A program made the position numbers and the translations under genes. Under the pieces are notes generated by a model. It did no database searches, was not told where the DNA came from, and worked only from the letters and a program-made list of their open reading frames with translations. Below, in pieces: positions 53,676 through 64,000 of a stretch of 64,000 nucleotides of DNA. Source of the DNA: Macrosoma leucophasiata (Eukaryota > Arthropoda > Insecta > Lepidoptera > Hedylidae); the NCBI GenBank assembly GCA_036365455.1, contig JAWQUS010000001.1:20191001-20255000 (forward strand), in the 5' to 3' direction. Within the stretch, counting starts at the first letter, position 1, and each line of letters begins with the position of its first letter.

Positions 53676-53982
53676 ACTTAACGCCTGTAATCCCCGAAGG
53701 GGTAGGCAGAGGTAAATGCATGCATTCAATCATACATGCAAACACCCACGACTCGCCGGTTACGTCTTGGCCCATGTAACAGGTGGCGAACCTGTTGCCA
53801 TCTCCGGGCACATTACCAAACTCCGGGGTACTGGGAAACTTCCAGAAAATGGAAAAATCCCAATAGAAGCAGAGATAAACGATTTAAACCGTTATCTCTG
53901 ATAGTCCCCGACCCGGGAATCGAACCCAGGACCTCCAGCGTAATAGTAGTGGCCTGCTACCACTACACTACTGAGGCAGTTC
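53676..53982 (-). repeat. tRNA-derived SINE (family 1), full copy
   Basis: Reverse complement of the 49553-49862 unit, with head and both promoter boxes intact at 53982-53900. Confidence 0.82.
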
Positions 53983-54209
53983 AAAGTAGTAGTATGTAAT
54001 GTCTCTGTGATAGTTATTACAGGTCCATTATAATGCTATTGTTTGTTTTTCTTTTAATATCAATTGTAGTATCGTATACACCACTATTGCTACGATGCAT
54101 GGGATCATGATTCAAACACTGGTTAGAAGGCAAGTGCTATTAGATTTTCCCTTCTTACGGATTTTACCCAGTGCCATCCTTGAAGTTTGGCAATGTACCC
54201 GAATCTATA

Positions 54210-55275
54210 AAAATAAATAAAATTGGAGTGTCTGTTTTGTAATATTAAAATAACAGCTTTTTACTAAATGCATATTGTTATGTATGTATACACGGTACAT
54301 ATACCAAAACATTTTTTTTTTTCAATTTTTGTCTGTCTGTCTGTCTGTTTGGCGGGGCTAATCCTGGGAACGGCTGGACCGATTTTGACGGGACTTTCAT
54401 AGGCAGATAGCTGATAAGGAGTAACTTAGGCTACTCTAACTCCATACACCCATACATACATACATACCTACATAAAAATAAGTACAATTATTGGAGTGTA
54501 TCCGACTTTGACGGGACTTCCACGGGTAGGTAGCTGATGTAATAAGGAGTAACTTAGGCTACTTTTATCTCCATACATCCATACATACCTACATACATAT
54601 AAGTAGAATTGGAGTCTATCCGACTTTGATGGGACTTCCACGGGTAGGTAGCTGATGTAATAAGGAGTCACTTAGGCTACTTTTAACTCCATACATACAT
54701 AATAATAATAATAATAATAATAATAATGGCAACCCATTATACGTCCCACTGCTGGGTACGAGTCTCTCCCCTTTTTGGGGGGAGGCCTGGAGCTTACTCC
54801 ACCACGCTGCTCCAATGCGGATTGGTGGAGGTGGGTGGATTAGTGGCCAACCCACTGTCGGATGTTTTCAAACCGCCCATAAGGCCTCCGACAAGGTTTA
54901 ACGACTGCTATCCATCGATAGCAACCGGGACCGACGGCCTAACGTGCCCTCCGAAGCACGGAAACGCGCATTTAATTTGCCACTAGCGGTCACCCATCAC
55001 ACTACCCGACCGCGCCCGTAGTGCTTAACCGAGCAGATCGCTTACGATCTACACCAGCCGCTGGGCCATGCGCGCTTCACATACATACATACCTACATAC
55101 AAATAAATAGAATTTGAGTGTCTCCGATTTGACGGGACTTTCACTGGGAGACAGCTGATGTAATAAGGAGTAACTTAAGCTACTTTTATACTAGCTACGC
55201 CCACGACTTCGTCCCGGTAGATAATGATCAATCATATTTTTTCTCACGTGGACGAAGTCGGGGGCACAGCTAGTA
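54210..55275. repeat. Tandem ~120-bp repeat array interrupted by a SINE
   Basis: Units carrying GACGGGACTTCCACGGG and TAGCTGATGTAATAAGGAGT recur at about 54387, 54508, 54627 and 55131. The 5S-like SINE (54698-55078) sits between units three and four. A shorter related array is at 39290-39760. Confidence 0.68.
54698..55078 (-). repeat. 5S-like SINE inserted in a tandem repeat
   Basis: Reverse orientation with a clean (TAA)n tail at 54698-54726. Sits within a CATACATAC-containing tandem repeat, which resumes at 55078. Confidence 0.72.
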
Positions 55276-55542
55276 TATAAATAAACTCGGAACCTATTAA
55301 GTTAAAAAAAAACCTAACTGGTGAATGATCTGCAACTTCGGCTTTGTCTTTAATTCTAATAGTATTTTTCAGCTGAAAGCATGCACCGAAAGATGCCTTA
55401 CTGCATAATATGAGGGATACGCCGATGGCCAATTACATCATTTAAAGCCTTATGCTAATTTTAATTTAAAATTGCAACGATTATAAGGGGTTTTTTTTTA
55501 ATTAGATAAAAAGTAATGAAAACGGATAAGATAAATTTGAAT

Positions 55543-55612
55543 TCGGGCAGGAATCAAACCTGCGACCTCAGGATAACCAGTCCAGCTGCTTTACCACTTC
55601 GCCACTAATAGT
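55543..55612 (-). repeat. tRNA-like SINE head (family 3)
   Basis: The reverse strand reads GTGGCGAAGTGGTAAAGC ... GTCGCAGGTTTGATTCC, an A box and a B box at tRNA spacing, followed by TGCCCGAATTC. A partial B-box piece of the same family is at 39028-39065. There is no acceptor stem, so it is not a tRNA gene. Confidence 0.6.
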
Positions 55613-55619
55613 CAAAATT

Positions 55620-56800
55620 TTCTTTTTTTCTAAGTTCACTCGCATGTGTTATTGCGAAAAATAAAAATATTACAATAAGGTTGATAAAATTTTGTACCAA
55701 AGTTTTGTTTAGAAAGCATTTCATAATTCGTTCAATCGAATGGGACCCCCGAGACGTTTAACTTTTCTTACTTCCTACGGTAGAAAATAAGGTTTATTCC
55801 TTGAAGTTAATTTTTAAATATTACACTTTGGGAATAGAGACATACCTAACTTGTATTTCATAGTTTTATGACGTAATATCACAACCGTTTTTTTTGCATA
55901 TGATGCCAGAGGTTTCAGCATTGCAAACCGTGTTTTTAGCTTTTCTTCAAGAACACATGACATAAAGGACTAATTTGAACCTTTACCTCTTGGTGGTAGA
56001 GATTCAGCGCAAAAATGTAAAGAAAAAATTCATTTTAAGCGGAATCGACCCCGCGAACACTATGTTCTCTAGTCCATCCGCTCCTCCCGGCCTCCACGGT
56101 TGGATGTGGACTTTGGTAGCTCAGTTGGGTAGAAGTCCCGCATGAAATCAATTTATTCTTTCCATTTTTGTTTAATAATCACTCGCATGTCGTAAGTAAT
56201 TGCGAATTTCAATAAGTTATATATAAGAAAAAAGACGTGTTGTATTCTGGTTCTTAATTTAAACTCCATAAACATAATAAAAACTGTATTTTCATAGGTA
56301 CATTGGTTTTATACCTTATTTTAGATTAATTAATTATGAACACGAGCAATAGGCACGGTTCTATATTTGTTATTGGTTGCTATAGGAGACCATTACTTTT
56401 TTACATCTGTCATCAGACTTTCAAATTATGTGTTCGAGTTTAGAACAAGACGAAAATTAACCGTTCCTCCTTGTAATCTCCGAAAGTGTTTTGCCTTAAA
56501 GCACATTTTTAGAAACGTATGGTATTTAACGTAACATTAAAAAATGCAATTCTAAGAAACTCATCATGCGAGTCTGACTCGCACTTGGCCAGTTTTTCAA
56601 GTCGCTTTAAAAAGGAGTATAATCGACAAGACAGGAAGGGACTGCAGATATACGTGAGATAACATCCTTGGTTAGTTTCCTGGATTTCGAAGGGTTAACC
56701 TCAATGCGAAATAACGTTTTAGGATCTCTTCGTTTTCCAACCGCCGTTGCCTTTTATTGTAAACCATATCCGTCATTAAATACAGTAGTTATAAACATTT
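55620..56800. other. Intergenic stretch, little recognised
   Basis: No coding frame of note. At 56118-56140 GGTAGCTCAGTTGG resembles a tRNA A box but has no matching B box at the right distance. A solo end of the TIR family at 40823 is at 56565-56600. Confidence 0.45.
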
Positions 56801-56804
56801 TGTC

Positions 56805-57000
56805 GACTCGATTAGTCCAGCGGTGTGTTTGGATATCACTTGATTATATATTGGGTTCTATCCCTGCATCGAAATAAATATTTGTTTGGCCTTTAAATGT
56901 TTGTTACGGATCTGGGTGTATGTGTATGTGTGCATCAGCATCCACGTTAGAGTTGTATATCTGATGTGGGGTTATGAGTGTAAGCGTAATTATAAGCGTA
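56805..57000 (+). repeat. tRNA-derived SINE (family 2), diverged copy
   Basis: Matches 11338-11545 in head (CTCGATTAGTCCAGCGG) and body (GATGTGGGGTTATGAGTG). The B box is decayed (GGGTTCTATCCC). Confidence 0.65.
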
Positions 57001-57266
57001 TTCATCATTCATCATCATTTTATGCAGCCGAAAAATGTTTACTGCTGTACCAAAGCCTTAAAAGAATATGCCATAATCAGCAACATACATAAACGCCAAA
57101 GGAATCATGCATGGAAGCAAAACAATATGTGGCTGTTGGAAAGTGAAAAGCTGCAAGGAACCCCCTACTGCTTAACAAAAGGTACAAGGATTACCACAAC
57201 GAACGGTTTTGGGCGACCTTCATTCAGCAATTGAATAAATTTGATATGGAATAAAACGTAATAAAA

Positions 57267-57551
57267 TTGTGGATGTTTATTTGTATGCATACATTAGCCT
57301 CAGCCTACCCTTTTGATGCAGATATAAAGATTTTAAGTTATCAACTTTATATATTTATTCAACCTCGAAAAACTTTCACATTTGTTCCGGATTATAGCAA
57401 TTTATTTCAACTACAAAAAACCCTCTTAAGGCGCTACACATCTCCCGACCTCTCTACCCTTGACCGAAACCCGTTATACAAACACTTGACCCACAAAATA
57501 GGCTTCAACGAAGCTCTGAATACATCTTACAGAGACTTTTTAGTCTTATAA
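57267..57551 (+). other. Unassigned ORF (94 aa)
   Basis: Open from ATG to TAA. The second half (YTSPDLSTLDRNPLYKHLTH, then KIGFNEALNTSYRDFL) looks protein-like. No motif recognised, no splice signals or partner exons. It sits next to an RTE remnant, so it may be transposon-derived. Confidence 0.25.
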
Positions 57552-57659
57552 TAGAACAGTGTTCTTTTTTAAATTGAGAATCATAGTTGAAATATAATCG
57601 CAAGCGACAATCTTTGATTTCCATTAATTGTTCTTTAAAATAAATAATGAACTAGCGTC

Positions 57660-58280
57660 GGGACTTCACGCTCCACCGCCCACTAGCGAAAATTTTTTCT
57701 TCTACTGGATGAGAATTCTTCCATGAATGCAGTCAGACAACTGAACCATGACGGTCAAACCATTCCCATAGGGCGGTGATAAGGGCAATACCGCGTCCTG
57801 CGATTGCCAATCCGCATGCTAAGCGTACGAAAGCTCCAAGTCACTCAGCGGTAAATGGAAAGGGCTATTCCCCCTGCTCGGCGTTTCCCTACTGGATCGA
57901 ATCAGAAATTAAAAAATCCGTCGGCGAACGAAAGTCGCTGGCATAGCCAAGCAGATCTCCAAGCTGAAGTGGCAATGGTCAGGGCACATAGAATAAGAAG
58001 AATAAGAATCTCGGAGAGATGATAGCCGCTGGGGCAAAAAGGTTCTCGAGTGGAGACTGCGTATCGGCAAGCGCAGCGTGGGACGTCCACCTGCAAGATG
58101 GACCGAAGACCTAGTCAAGGCTGCAGGTACCCGGCTGGAAGCACGTCGCTTCCGATCGGTCGGCATGGGAGGTTCAGCAGTGGACGTCCTATGGCTGATA
58201 TGATACTAAGCGTGGTAACTATGGCATATCCTCTTTGATGGGGAAGTCCAGCAGTGGACATCTTTCGGCTGAAATGATGA
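57660..58280 (+). mobile_element. RTE-like LINE 3' remnant
   Basis: At 57950-58200 a frame-broken reading gives KWQW-SGQGT, then KVLEWRLRIGKRSVGRPPAR WTEDLVKAAG-like sequence and QQWTSYG. It is followed by the common tail with CAGCAGTGGACATCTTTCGGCTGAAATGATGATGA. Only fragments of the final domain remain. Confidence 0.6.
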
Positions 58281-58359
58281 TGATGAGATAATGGAGTCGT
58301 GTCTACGCGCTCGAGTACCGTCACTGAAAGTCTACCAGAGTTAATGTAGGTACCTAATT

Positions 58360-58630
58360 TTATGTAATGTAAGTGGCATACAGTTAACATTGATGTTAAG
58401 TGATGACTGCAGCCTATAGACACTTACACAAAAACTAGAGGTCAAAATTCAGATGCGTTACCGCTCCTGAAGCTTTTGTTATGCCTCTGTGCCGGAAGTT
58501 ACAGGTCTGTACATTACCACCTGGCCGGAACACGACAGTGTTGAATACTATCATTTAGCGGCAAGTATATTAGATAATGCGGTGGTGCCTACGACGGCGA
58601 GCTCCGTCACTGGAGCTCCACCACCAGTAA
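58360..58630 (+). repeat. Helitron-like repeat
   Basis: Near-full copy with the terminal hairpin and ACCACCAGTAAAAA. Confidence 0.72.
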
Positions 58631-58967
58631 AAACGTATATGCATAATGAATATTTTTGTATTTTTTCAACGCGGTCAAGATAATATATTTTCTATGAACA
58701 TAGCGAAAGTAACGAGTTGCGATAAAAGCATTTTAAGCTGATGTTCAGTTCATAAATCGCAATGAAGAATGTGATGGCGTGCAAACCTTTGTAATGATAT
58801 TAAAACACAAATGAGTAATATTTTGAGTCTTTTTTTTTATTAAAAAAACATTAGTTATGAAGATTGAGAATACAATTAACGTTCAATTTTAAACGCTATT
58901 TAGTTGCAACGATCATTTACCTACTATATTACAGTTACCTACTATATTAATAATAATAATAATAAGC

Positions 58968-59640
58968 ACAGACACAACCTAGTGGCCAGGATTATCCATC
59001 AGCAACTTGCCTTGCGATACAGTCTTGTGGCCGTGGAGGTGCCATACTACAGGTATGTGCCCGACCCAGTTCTGGAAAACGACCATGCCACAATGTATTG
59101 GGACCGGTCTATCATCACTGACAAGACTATTGTAGCCAATAAGCCTGTAATAGTGGTGATAGACCGCTCGGAGCGCCGCGCAGTGATTATCGATGTCACC
59201 GTCCCTCATGATGGGAATCTCGTGAAGGCCGAGAAAGACAAGGAACTTAAATATCTTGATCTGGCTCACGAGATTGTCGCCATGTGGGACGTAGATTCGG
59301 CCATCATTGTGCCGATAGTCGTTACGGTCAACGGACTTATAGCAAAGAGCCTCGACCAACACCTCAAGAGGCTCAAGCTAGGAAGTTGGGTCAAGGGTCT
59401 GATGCAGAAGGCGGTACTCCTCGGCACGGCACGTATAGTGAGGAGGTTCCTGTCTCTGTGACCCTAATCATCGACGGCTTGGACCCTGTTCCCGCTGCCG
59501 GTGGCACACTATTTTTTATTTTTTTATATATCTTTGTGCTTTGTTAATATTATCTTTTATTATATTTAATTAAGTTACTTATATATGTAAAAAAATTATT
59601 AATGTGGATAGTTAATAAATTAGTGATATAATAATAATAT
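58968..59640 (+). mobile_element. Second Dong/R4-type LINE 3' end
   Basis: Homologous to 23785-24340 and begins right after a (TAA) run at 58949-58966. Frame to TGA at 59461: HRHNLVARIIHQQLALRYSL, then IITDKTIVANKPVIVVIDRS. The catalytic Asp of KPD is replaced by Val here, so the endonuclease is dead. Ends near another TAA run at about 59630. Confidence 0.72.
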
Positions 59641-60524
59641 ATTCTTTATTGTACACCAACTTATGATAAGAGACACAATATACAAGAGGCGGTCTTATCA
59701 CTAAGCAGTGATCTCTTCCAGACAACCTTTGCATTGGCCTATATTGCAGTTCTCAACTTTATATTCTTGATATCACTCAGTTGTCAGGGGTCCAGTTGAA
59801 AACCAGCGCCAGTTTTAGTCTGGCAAATGCTGGACCGGATATCCTTTTAGTGCTGCCATGAGGCATCCTTATAAAAAGAATGCATTATTTTAAATATGTT
59901 TTTATTGCATTATGTTTTCAAAGGAAATTCCTTTTTGTTACGTTAAATACTACTTACTGTGTTTTGTTTGTTTTTGCTTTATTATGCATATTTTTTTTGT
60001 TTTTTTTCTGTGCCTTTTTTATGGTTCCGTAGTAAACAAAAACTCTTATAGTTTCGCCATATCCGTCTGTCTTTCTGTCTGTCTGTCTGTCTGTCCGTCC
60101 GCGCAATAACTATTGCGACTAGAGACTTGCAATTTGGCACAAGTATACAACACCTTAAAAATGTCGACAAAGAGGTACAATAAAAACATGAAAAATAAAA
60201 TTATTTAGGGACATTTTTTATTTTTACGTATTTTCTTTCTTTCTTTAATCTCACTCTCATATGCTAAGTACGATAACCATCGCCTGGCAAGGATCAGCCC
60301 GTCACATCATCTGGATTACTGATAAGAAGAGTTAATTCATCCCTTCAAATAATTTCTGGCCTTACAGGGCCTACGATACTCGGAGGGTTCACTATCTCTC
60401 CTACTATTATCAATAAATAAATAAAAAATCCTTTTACTTCCAATTTCAAAAACTGTACAATTGATTTATATCTACTTACTTAATCTCTATGGTTAATATC
60501 TAGCTTTTGACATACTTCTTGTTT

Positions 60525-60765
60525 TTTAAGGAACCCTTCTCAGGTGAAGGCCTCTTCCAAAGATACCCATTTTCCCCTGTCCTTAGCTATACGCTGCCAC
60601 TACCACGATTTTCCGTATATCGTCATCCCATCGTGCGAACGGTCTTCTTTTGTGACGTTTGCCTAGTGGACCATCCCACGTGGTCACCAATTTGGTCCAC
60701 CGATGGTCTTTGAGTCTGGCTACGTCACCTACCCATCTCCATTTTAATTTTTGTGCCTGAATAAG
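60525..60765 (-). mobile_element. LINE endonuclease-RT C-terminal fragment
   Basis: The minus strand reads MGDVARLKDHRWTKLVTTWD, then GPLGKRHKRRPFARWDDDIR, the closing domain of a lepidopteran endonuclease-reverse transcriptase. Then a stop. No flanking RT. Confidence 0.6.
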
Positions 60766-61212
60766 AGCTTCTATAGCGTTAGTCTTGGATTTAATTGTCG
60801 CATGCCTATTTTTTTTCTATTATCAATAAAGAACACAAATAAATAGTATTAGTGACATAAGTAACAGTAAAGTCACAACTAGACAAACTTATAATTAATG
60901 AGGCATAAAAATTTCTCATATAATTTGTTCGTCTAACTCTTTATTTACAAGCGATTCCGATTGTAATTCACCACGGTTCGTTTGTGGCAAAATACGAAAA
61001 CTTTGTGAACATTCACCACGAAACTTTCATTTACATAATAAACGTTTTTAATATTACATGATGGTGCGTGGTGCGTTGCGAAAAGTAGGCAATTTCGGTT
61101 CAACGTTGTTTTGTATTTTGCACTTGTTTTGTACCTACTTAGGTACAAAACACAACAAAACAACACACATGTATTTACTTGTCAAACTTATTTTTATGTT
61201 TATGTTTTCAGG

Positions 61213-61735
61213 TTATGAAAGAGGCAAACAAGCATGCAGTTCACATTGATGTTAAGTGATGACTGCAGCTTATGGACACTCACACAAAGACCATGGTCAA
61301 AATGCAGATTCGTTACCACTACTGAGGCCTAAGGTGTTATGCCTCTGTGCCGGAAATTACAGGGCCGTACATTACCACCTGACCGGAACACTACCATTTA
61401 GCGTCAAGTATGTAAGGTGATGCGGTGGTGCCTACGCCCGCGAGCTCCGTTACTGGAGCTCTACCACCAGTATACGATACGAAGGTAACAAACAAGCATG
61501 CAGTTCACACGCATGTTAAGTGATGACTGCAGCCTATAGATATATACCTAGATAGAAACCAGAGGTCAAATGCGTTGCCACCCCTGAGCACTTAGTTGTT
61601 ATGTCTCTGTGATAGTTATTACGGGGCTATACATATCCATCTAACCAGATCACGACAGTGCTGAACACTACCATTTGGCGGCAAATAGATTAGGTAAAAT
61701 TATGGTGCTTACACTGCAACTATATCACCAGTAAA
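61213..61735 (+). repeat. Two Helitron-like repeats head to tail
   Basis: Copy one, 61213-61471, ends CTACCACCAGTA. Copy two, 61480-61735, begins within 10 bases in the same orientation and is much more diverged. Confidence 0.7.
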
Positions 61736-61979
61736 AATGGTTCGGAGCTTCTAAAACATTGAGACTTCTAATTTTGTTGCAGACGTCTATAGGTTGTAGT
61801 ATTCACTTACCACTAACGTAATTTTTAGTCACTTTCATTTAAAAATGCGGCCAAAGTTGATCAGTCTACTGTAATTTTTTCCAAGCGCGTGATTACAGAC
61901 GGACTAAGCTTAATGTGTTCAAGCCCTTATGTCCTTGCTTACTAGACATTTCTGGATAATGAGTTGCGGTATTATAAAC

Positions 61980-62335
61980 GTGTCTTCGCACTGACGTTTA
62001 TTCAGCGGAGTCAGCGTTCACCGTGCTTACTGAGCATGAAATCATATAGGTCTACATTACCTATCTTATTGAGGGGCCAGCTGTTACACTGGAACACTTC
62101 CACCCATTGGGATCTCTTGTGTTCATCAAGTTCACACCTATATTTCTCAGACGAGAATACGGAAGTGTAGTTGGCTAGCTGGCAAATATGGTCTGCTATT
62201 ATCCCTACTGGCTCTACTTCAAAAGACTCGATCGATCCGACGAAAGAACTTCTCATTCAACTTTGACGAACGTGTACATCTGCTACTACATACGCGTATG
62301 TAAGAATAACCTGCGTGATGGTCAGAAAATGCTAT
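61980..62335 (-). pseudogene. Possible LINE endonuclease-end remnant
   Basis: The minus strand reads FIDIAFSDHHAGYSYIRVCS. S-D-H is the closing motif of AP-type endonucleases. After a frame change it continues as an 81-codon frame with VGIIADHICQLANYTSVFSS. Weak, no RT follows. Confidence 0.35.
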
Positions 62336-62489
62336 GTCGATGAATATTAAAAATCATATTTATTTGGCATCTCTATCAGAACTATTGGCATCTTCTACCA
62401 AAGAGATCCAGCACCGGGGCGACGCCTTCAAATCTCTAAGATCTACGTGCGACAACCGGGTCGATAATTAAATATACGAATATATAATA

Positions 62490-63140
62490 ATAATGGGAAC
62501 CCTTGACGCATCCCACTGCTAGGCACGAGTCTAGTCTCTCCCATTCTTGGGAGGAGGCCTGGAGCTTACTCCACCACGCTGCTCCAATGCGGGTTGGTGG
62601 AGATAAGGGTTAGTGGCCAACAAAGTGGTTTTACTGGTGGTAGTAGCTCCAGTGACGGAGCTCGCGGGCACCACCGCATTACCTAATATACTTGCCGCTA
62701 AATGGTAGTGTTCAGCACTATCGTGTTCCGGTCAGGTGGTAATGTACGGCCCTGTAATTTCCGGCACAAAGGCATAACACCTACTGCCTCAGGAGTGGCA
62801 GCGCATCTGCATTTTGACCTCTGGTCATTGTGTGGGTGTCTATAGGCTACAGTCATCACTTAACATCAATGTGAACAGCACGCTTGTTTGCCACTTTTAT
62901 TTAAAAAAAAAAAACTCTTTGTCGGATGTTTTCTAACAACCCGTAAGGCCTCCGAAAAGATTTAACGACTGCTATCTATCGGAAGCAACCGGAACCGACG
63001 GCTTAACTTGCCCTTCGCACGGAAACGCGCATATTTTAATTTGCCAATATCGGTCACCCATCAAACACCCGACCGCGCCCGCATCGATTAACCGAGTAGA
63101 TCGCTTCCGATCTTCACCAGCCGTGGGGCCATACGCGCTA
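62490..63140 (-). repeat. 5S-like SINE split by a Helitron-like repeat
   Basis: The two halves, 62490-62628 and 62925-63140, are contiguous parts of the SINE. The insert between them is the full Helitron-like repeat at 62632-62918. Confidence 0.75.
62632..62918 (-). repeat. Helitron-like repeat inside the 5S-like SINE
   Basis: Full copy from TTTTACTGGTGGTAG to TTGCCACTTTTATTTAAA, splitting the SINE at 62490-63140. Confidence 0.75.
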
Positions 63141-63159
63141 ATATTAAGATCAACATTTT

Positions 63160-63465
63160 ACCACGCTCCAAACACTCAGCATTCTGTAGTCGGAGTGAAC
63201 GTGAAATTTACAAAACAGACGGATCTTACGGATTTTCTCAATGTCTGCCTGTTGGTCTTTAATCTCTTTAATCGTGGCTTTATATTTGCGAATTGGTGGC
63301 CTATTTTTTCCGTTGACTACGTGGTTCTGAATTAATGCGATTATATTTTTGATGAAGGAAAAATTTTCTGTTTTGTTCTGGTATGAAGTTCTGGTTGTTT
63401 GTGTTTTGATTATTTCTTCACTTTGATGTGGTGTCCTGAAGCCTGTATTTGAGATTACGATCTTC
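63160..63465 (-). other. Unassigned open frame in a duplicated repeat
   Basis: About 100 codons open without ATG: KIVISNTGFRTPHQSEEIIK, then FIKNIIALIQNHVVNGKNRP, then IKEIKDQQADIEKIRKIRLF. A related copy at 63605-63860 keeps many of the same residues (IKNIIAFIQ, NGKIKPPISKYKATIKQI) but has stops. It could be an old mobile-element ORF or duplicated exons. No family recognised. Confidence 0.35.
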
Positions 63466-64000
63466 TAGCGTAATAGTACCTATCTAAGAAATTTAATTAA
63501 AAAAGCACTAAGTTTTTGAATGTCTGCGACCTAAAACGTCTAAAAACCAGTATTTCTTACCATATATTTAATAAACGATCCGGTAATGGTAAACCGGGTC
63601 GTTAATAAAAACAAATATTAATATCAACACTTTACCTTGTTTCAAGCACTCAGCACTCCGTAGGCAGAGTGAGCGTAAATATTCCAAAAATGACGGATCT
63701 TACGCAGTTTCTCTGCATTTGCCAGTTAGTCTGTAATCTGTTTAATCGTGGCTTTATATTTGCTAATTGGTGGCTTAATTTTTCCATTTTGTTCCTCTCT
63801 CTGAATAAATGCGATTATATTTTTGATGCTTGCCAACGCTTACTGTTTTACTTTGGTATAAAATGGGTAGGTTTTGATAATTTGATGTCTTAATTTTAAT
63901 GTAATGTGTGTGACTTGAATATAAATTTTCTCAAATTCAATTTTAAGGCAAAATGAAACAAAATAAACTGTTACCACGGAAACGTAAACGACTACGAATT

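Noticed and set aside
55543..55612. tRNA gene on the minus strand
   Set aside because: Box spacing is right, but the acceptor stem does not pair, and part of the unit recurs at 39028.

Overview
The window is a repeat-rich, AT-rich, intron-bearing nuclear segment from an insect, most likely a moth or butterfly (Lepidoptera). The organism call is an inference. It rests on two spliced animal genes and a typical lepidopteran repeat load: Dong/R4-type TAA-targeting retroelements, Jockey/CR1-, RTE- and I-like LINE remnants, mariner, a Penelope-like element, many MITEs, tRNA-derived SINEs and an apparently 5S rRNA-derived SINE. I see no prokaryotic operons, CRISPR arrays, rRNA units or convincing functional tRNA genes.

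Gene 1 (+ strand, 1 to 22491) is the 3' half of an integrin alpha-subunit gene. Ten coding exons join in phase into 315 codons including the stop. They encode part of the extracellular stalk, the transmembrane helix, the diagnostic GFFKR motif and an acidic cytoplasmic tail. The gene enters from the left edge. Its introns hold MITEs, Helitron-like repeats, a Penelope-like remnant, a broken LINE and a truncated duplicate of one of its own exons.

Gene 2 (- strand, 37892 down to 28164) is a complete secreted M14 zinc carboxypeptidase. Nine exons give 412 residues: signal peptide, propeptide and catalytic domain with all expected zinc ligands and catalytic residues. The exon carrying the third zinc-ligand histidine sits in a tandem array. 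One full copy is followed by two shortened copies that stay open and keep the histidine. The two genes are convergent (tail to tail).

The rest is mobile DNA and its decay products. Between the genes (22.9-24.5 kb) TAA-tailed elements are stacked one into the tail of the next, and a TIR element of about 650 bp lies at 25.4-26.0 kb. From 38 to 64 kb I found no host gene. That stretch holds a mariner inside a larger TIR element, an I-like LINE, a second restriction-like-endonuclease LINE fragment, RTE scraps, about twenty copies or pieces of one Helitron-like repeat ending in a hairpin, and several SINE families, often nested. The most noteworthy signals are the intragenic exon triplication in the carboxypeptidase, the exon-fragment duplication in the integrin gene that includes the end of a mobile repeat, and the 5S-derived SINE.
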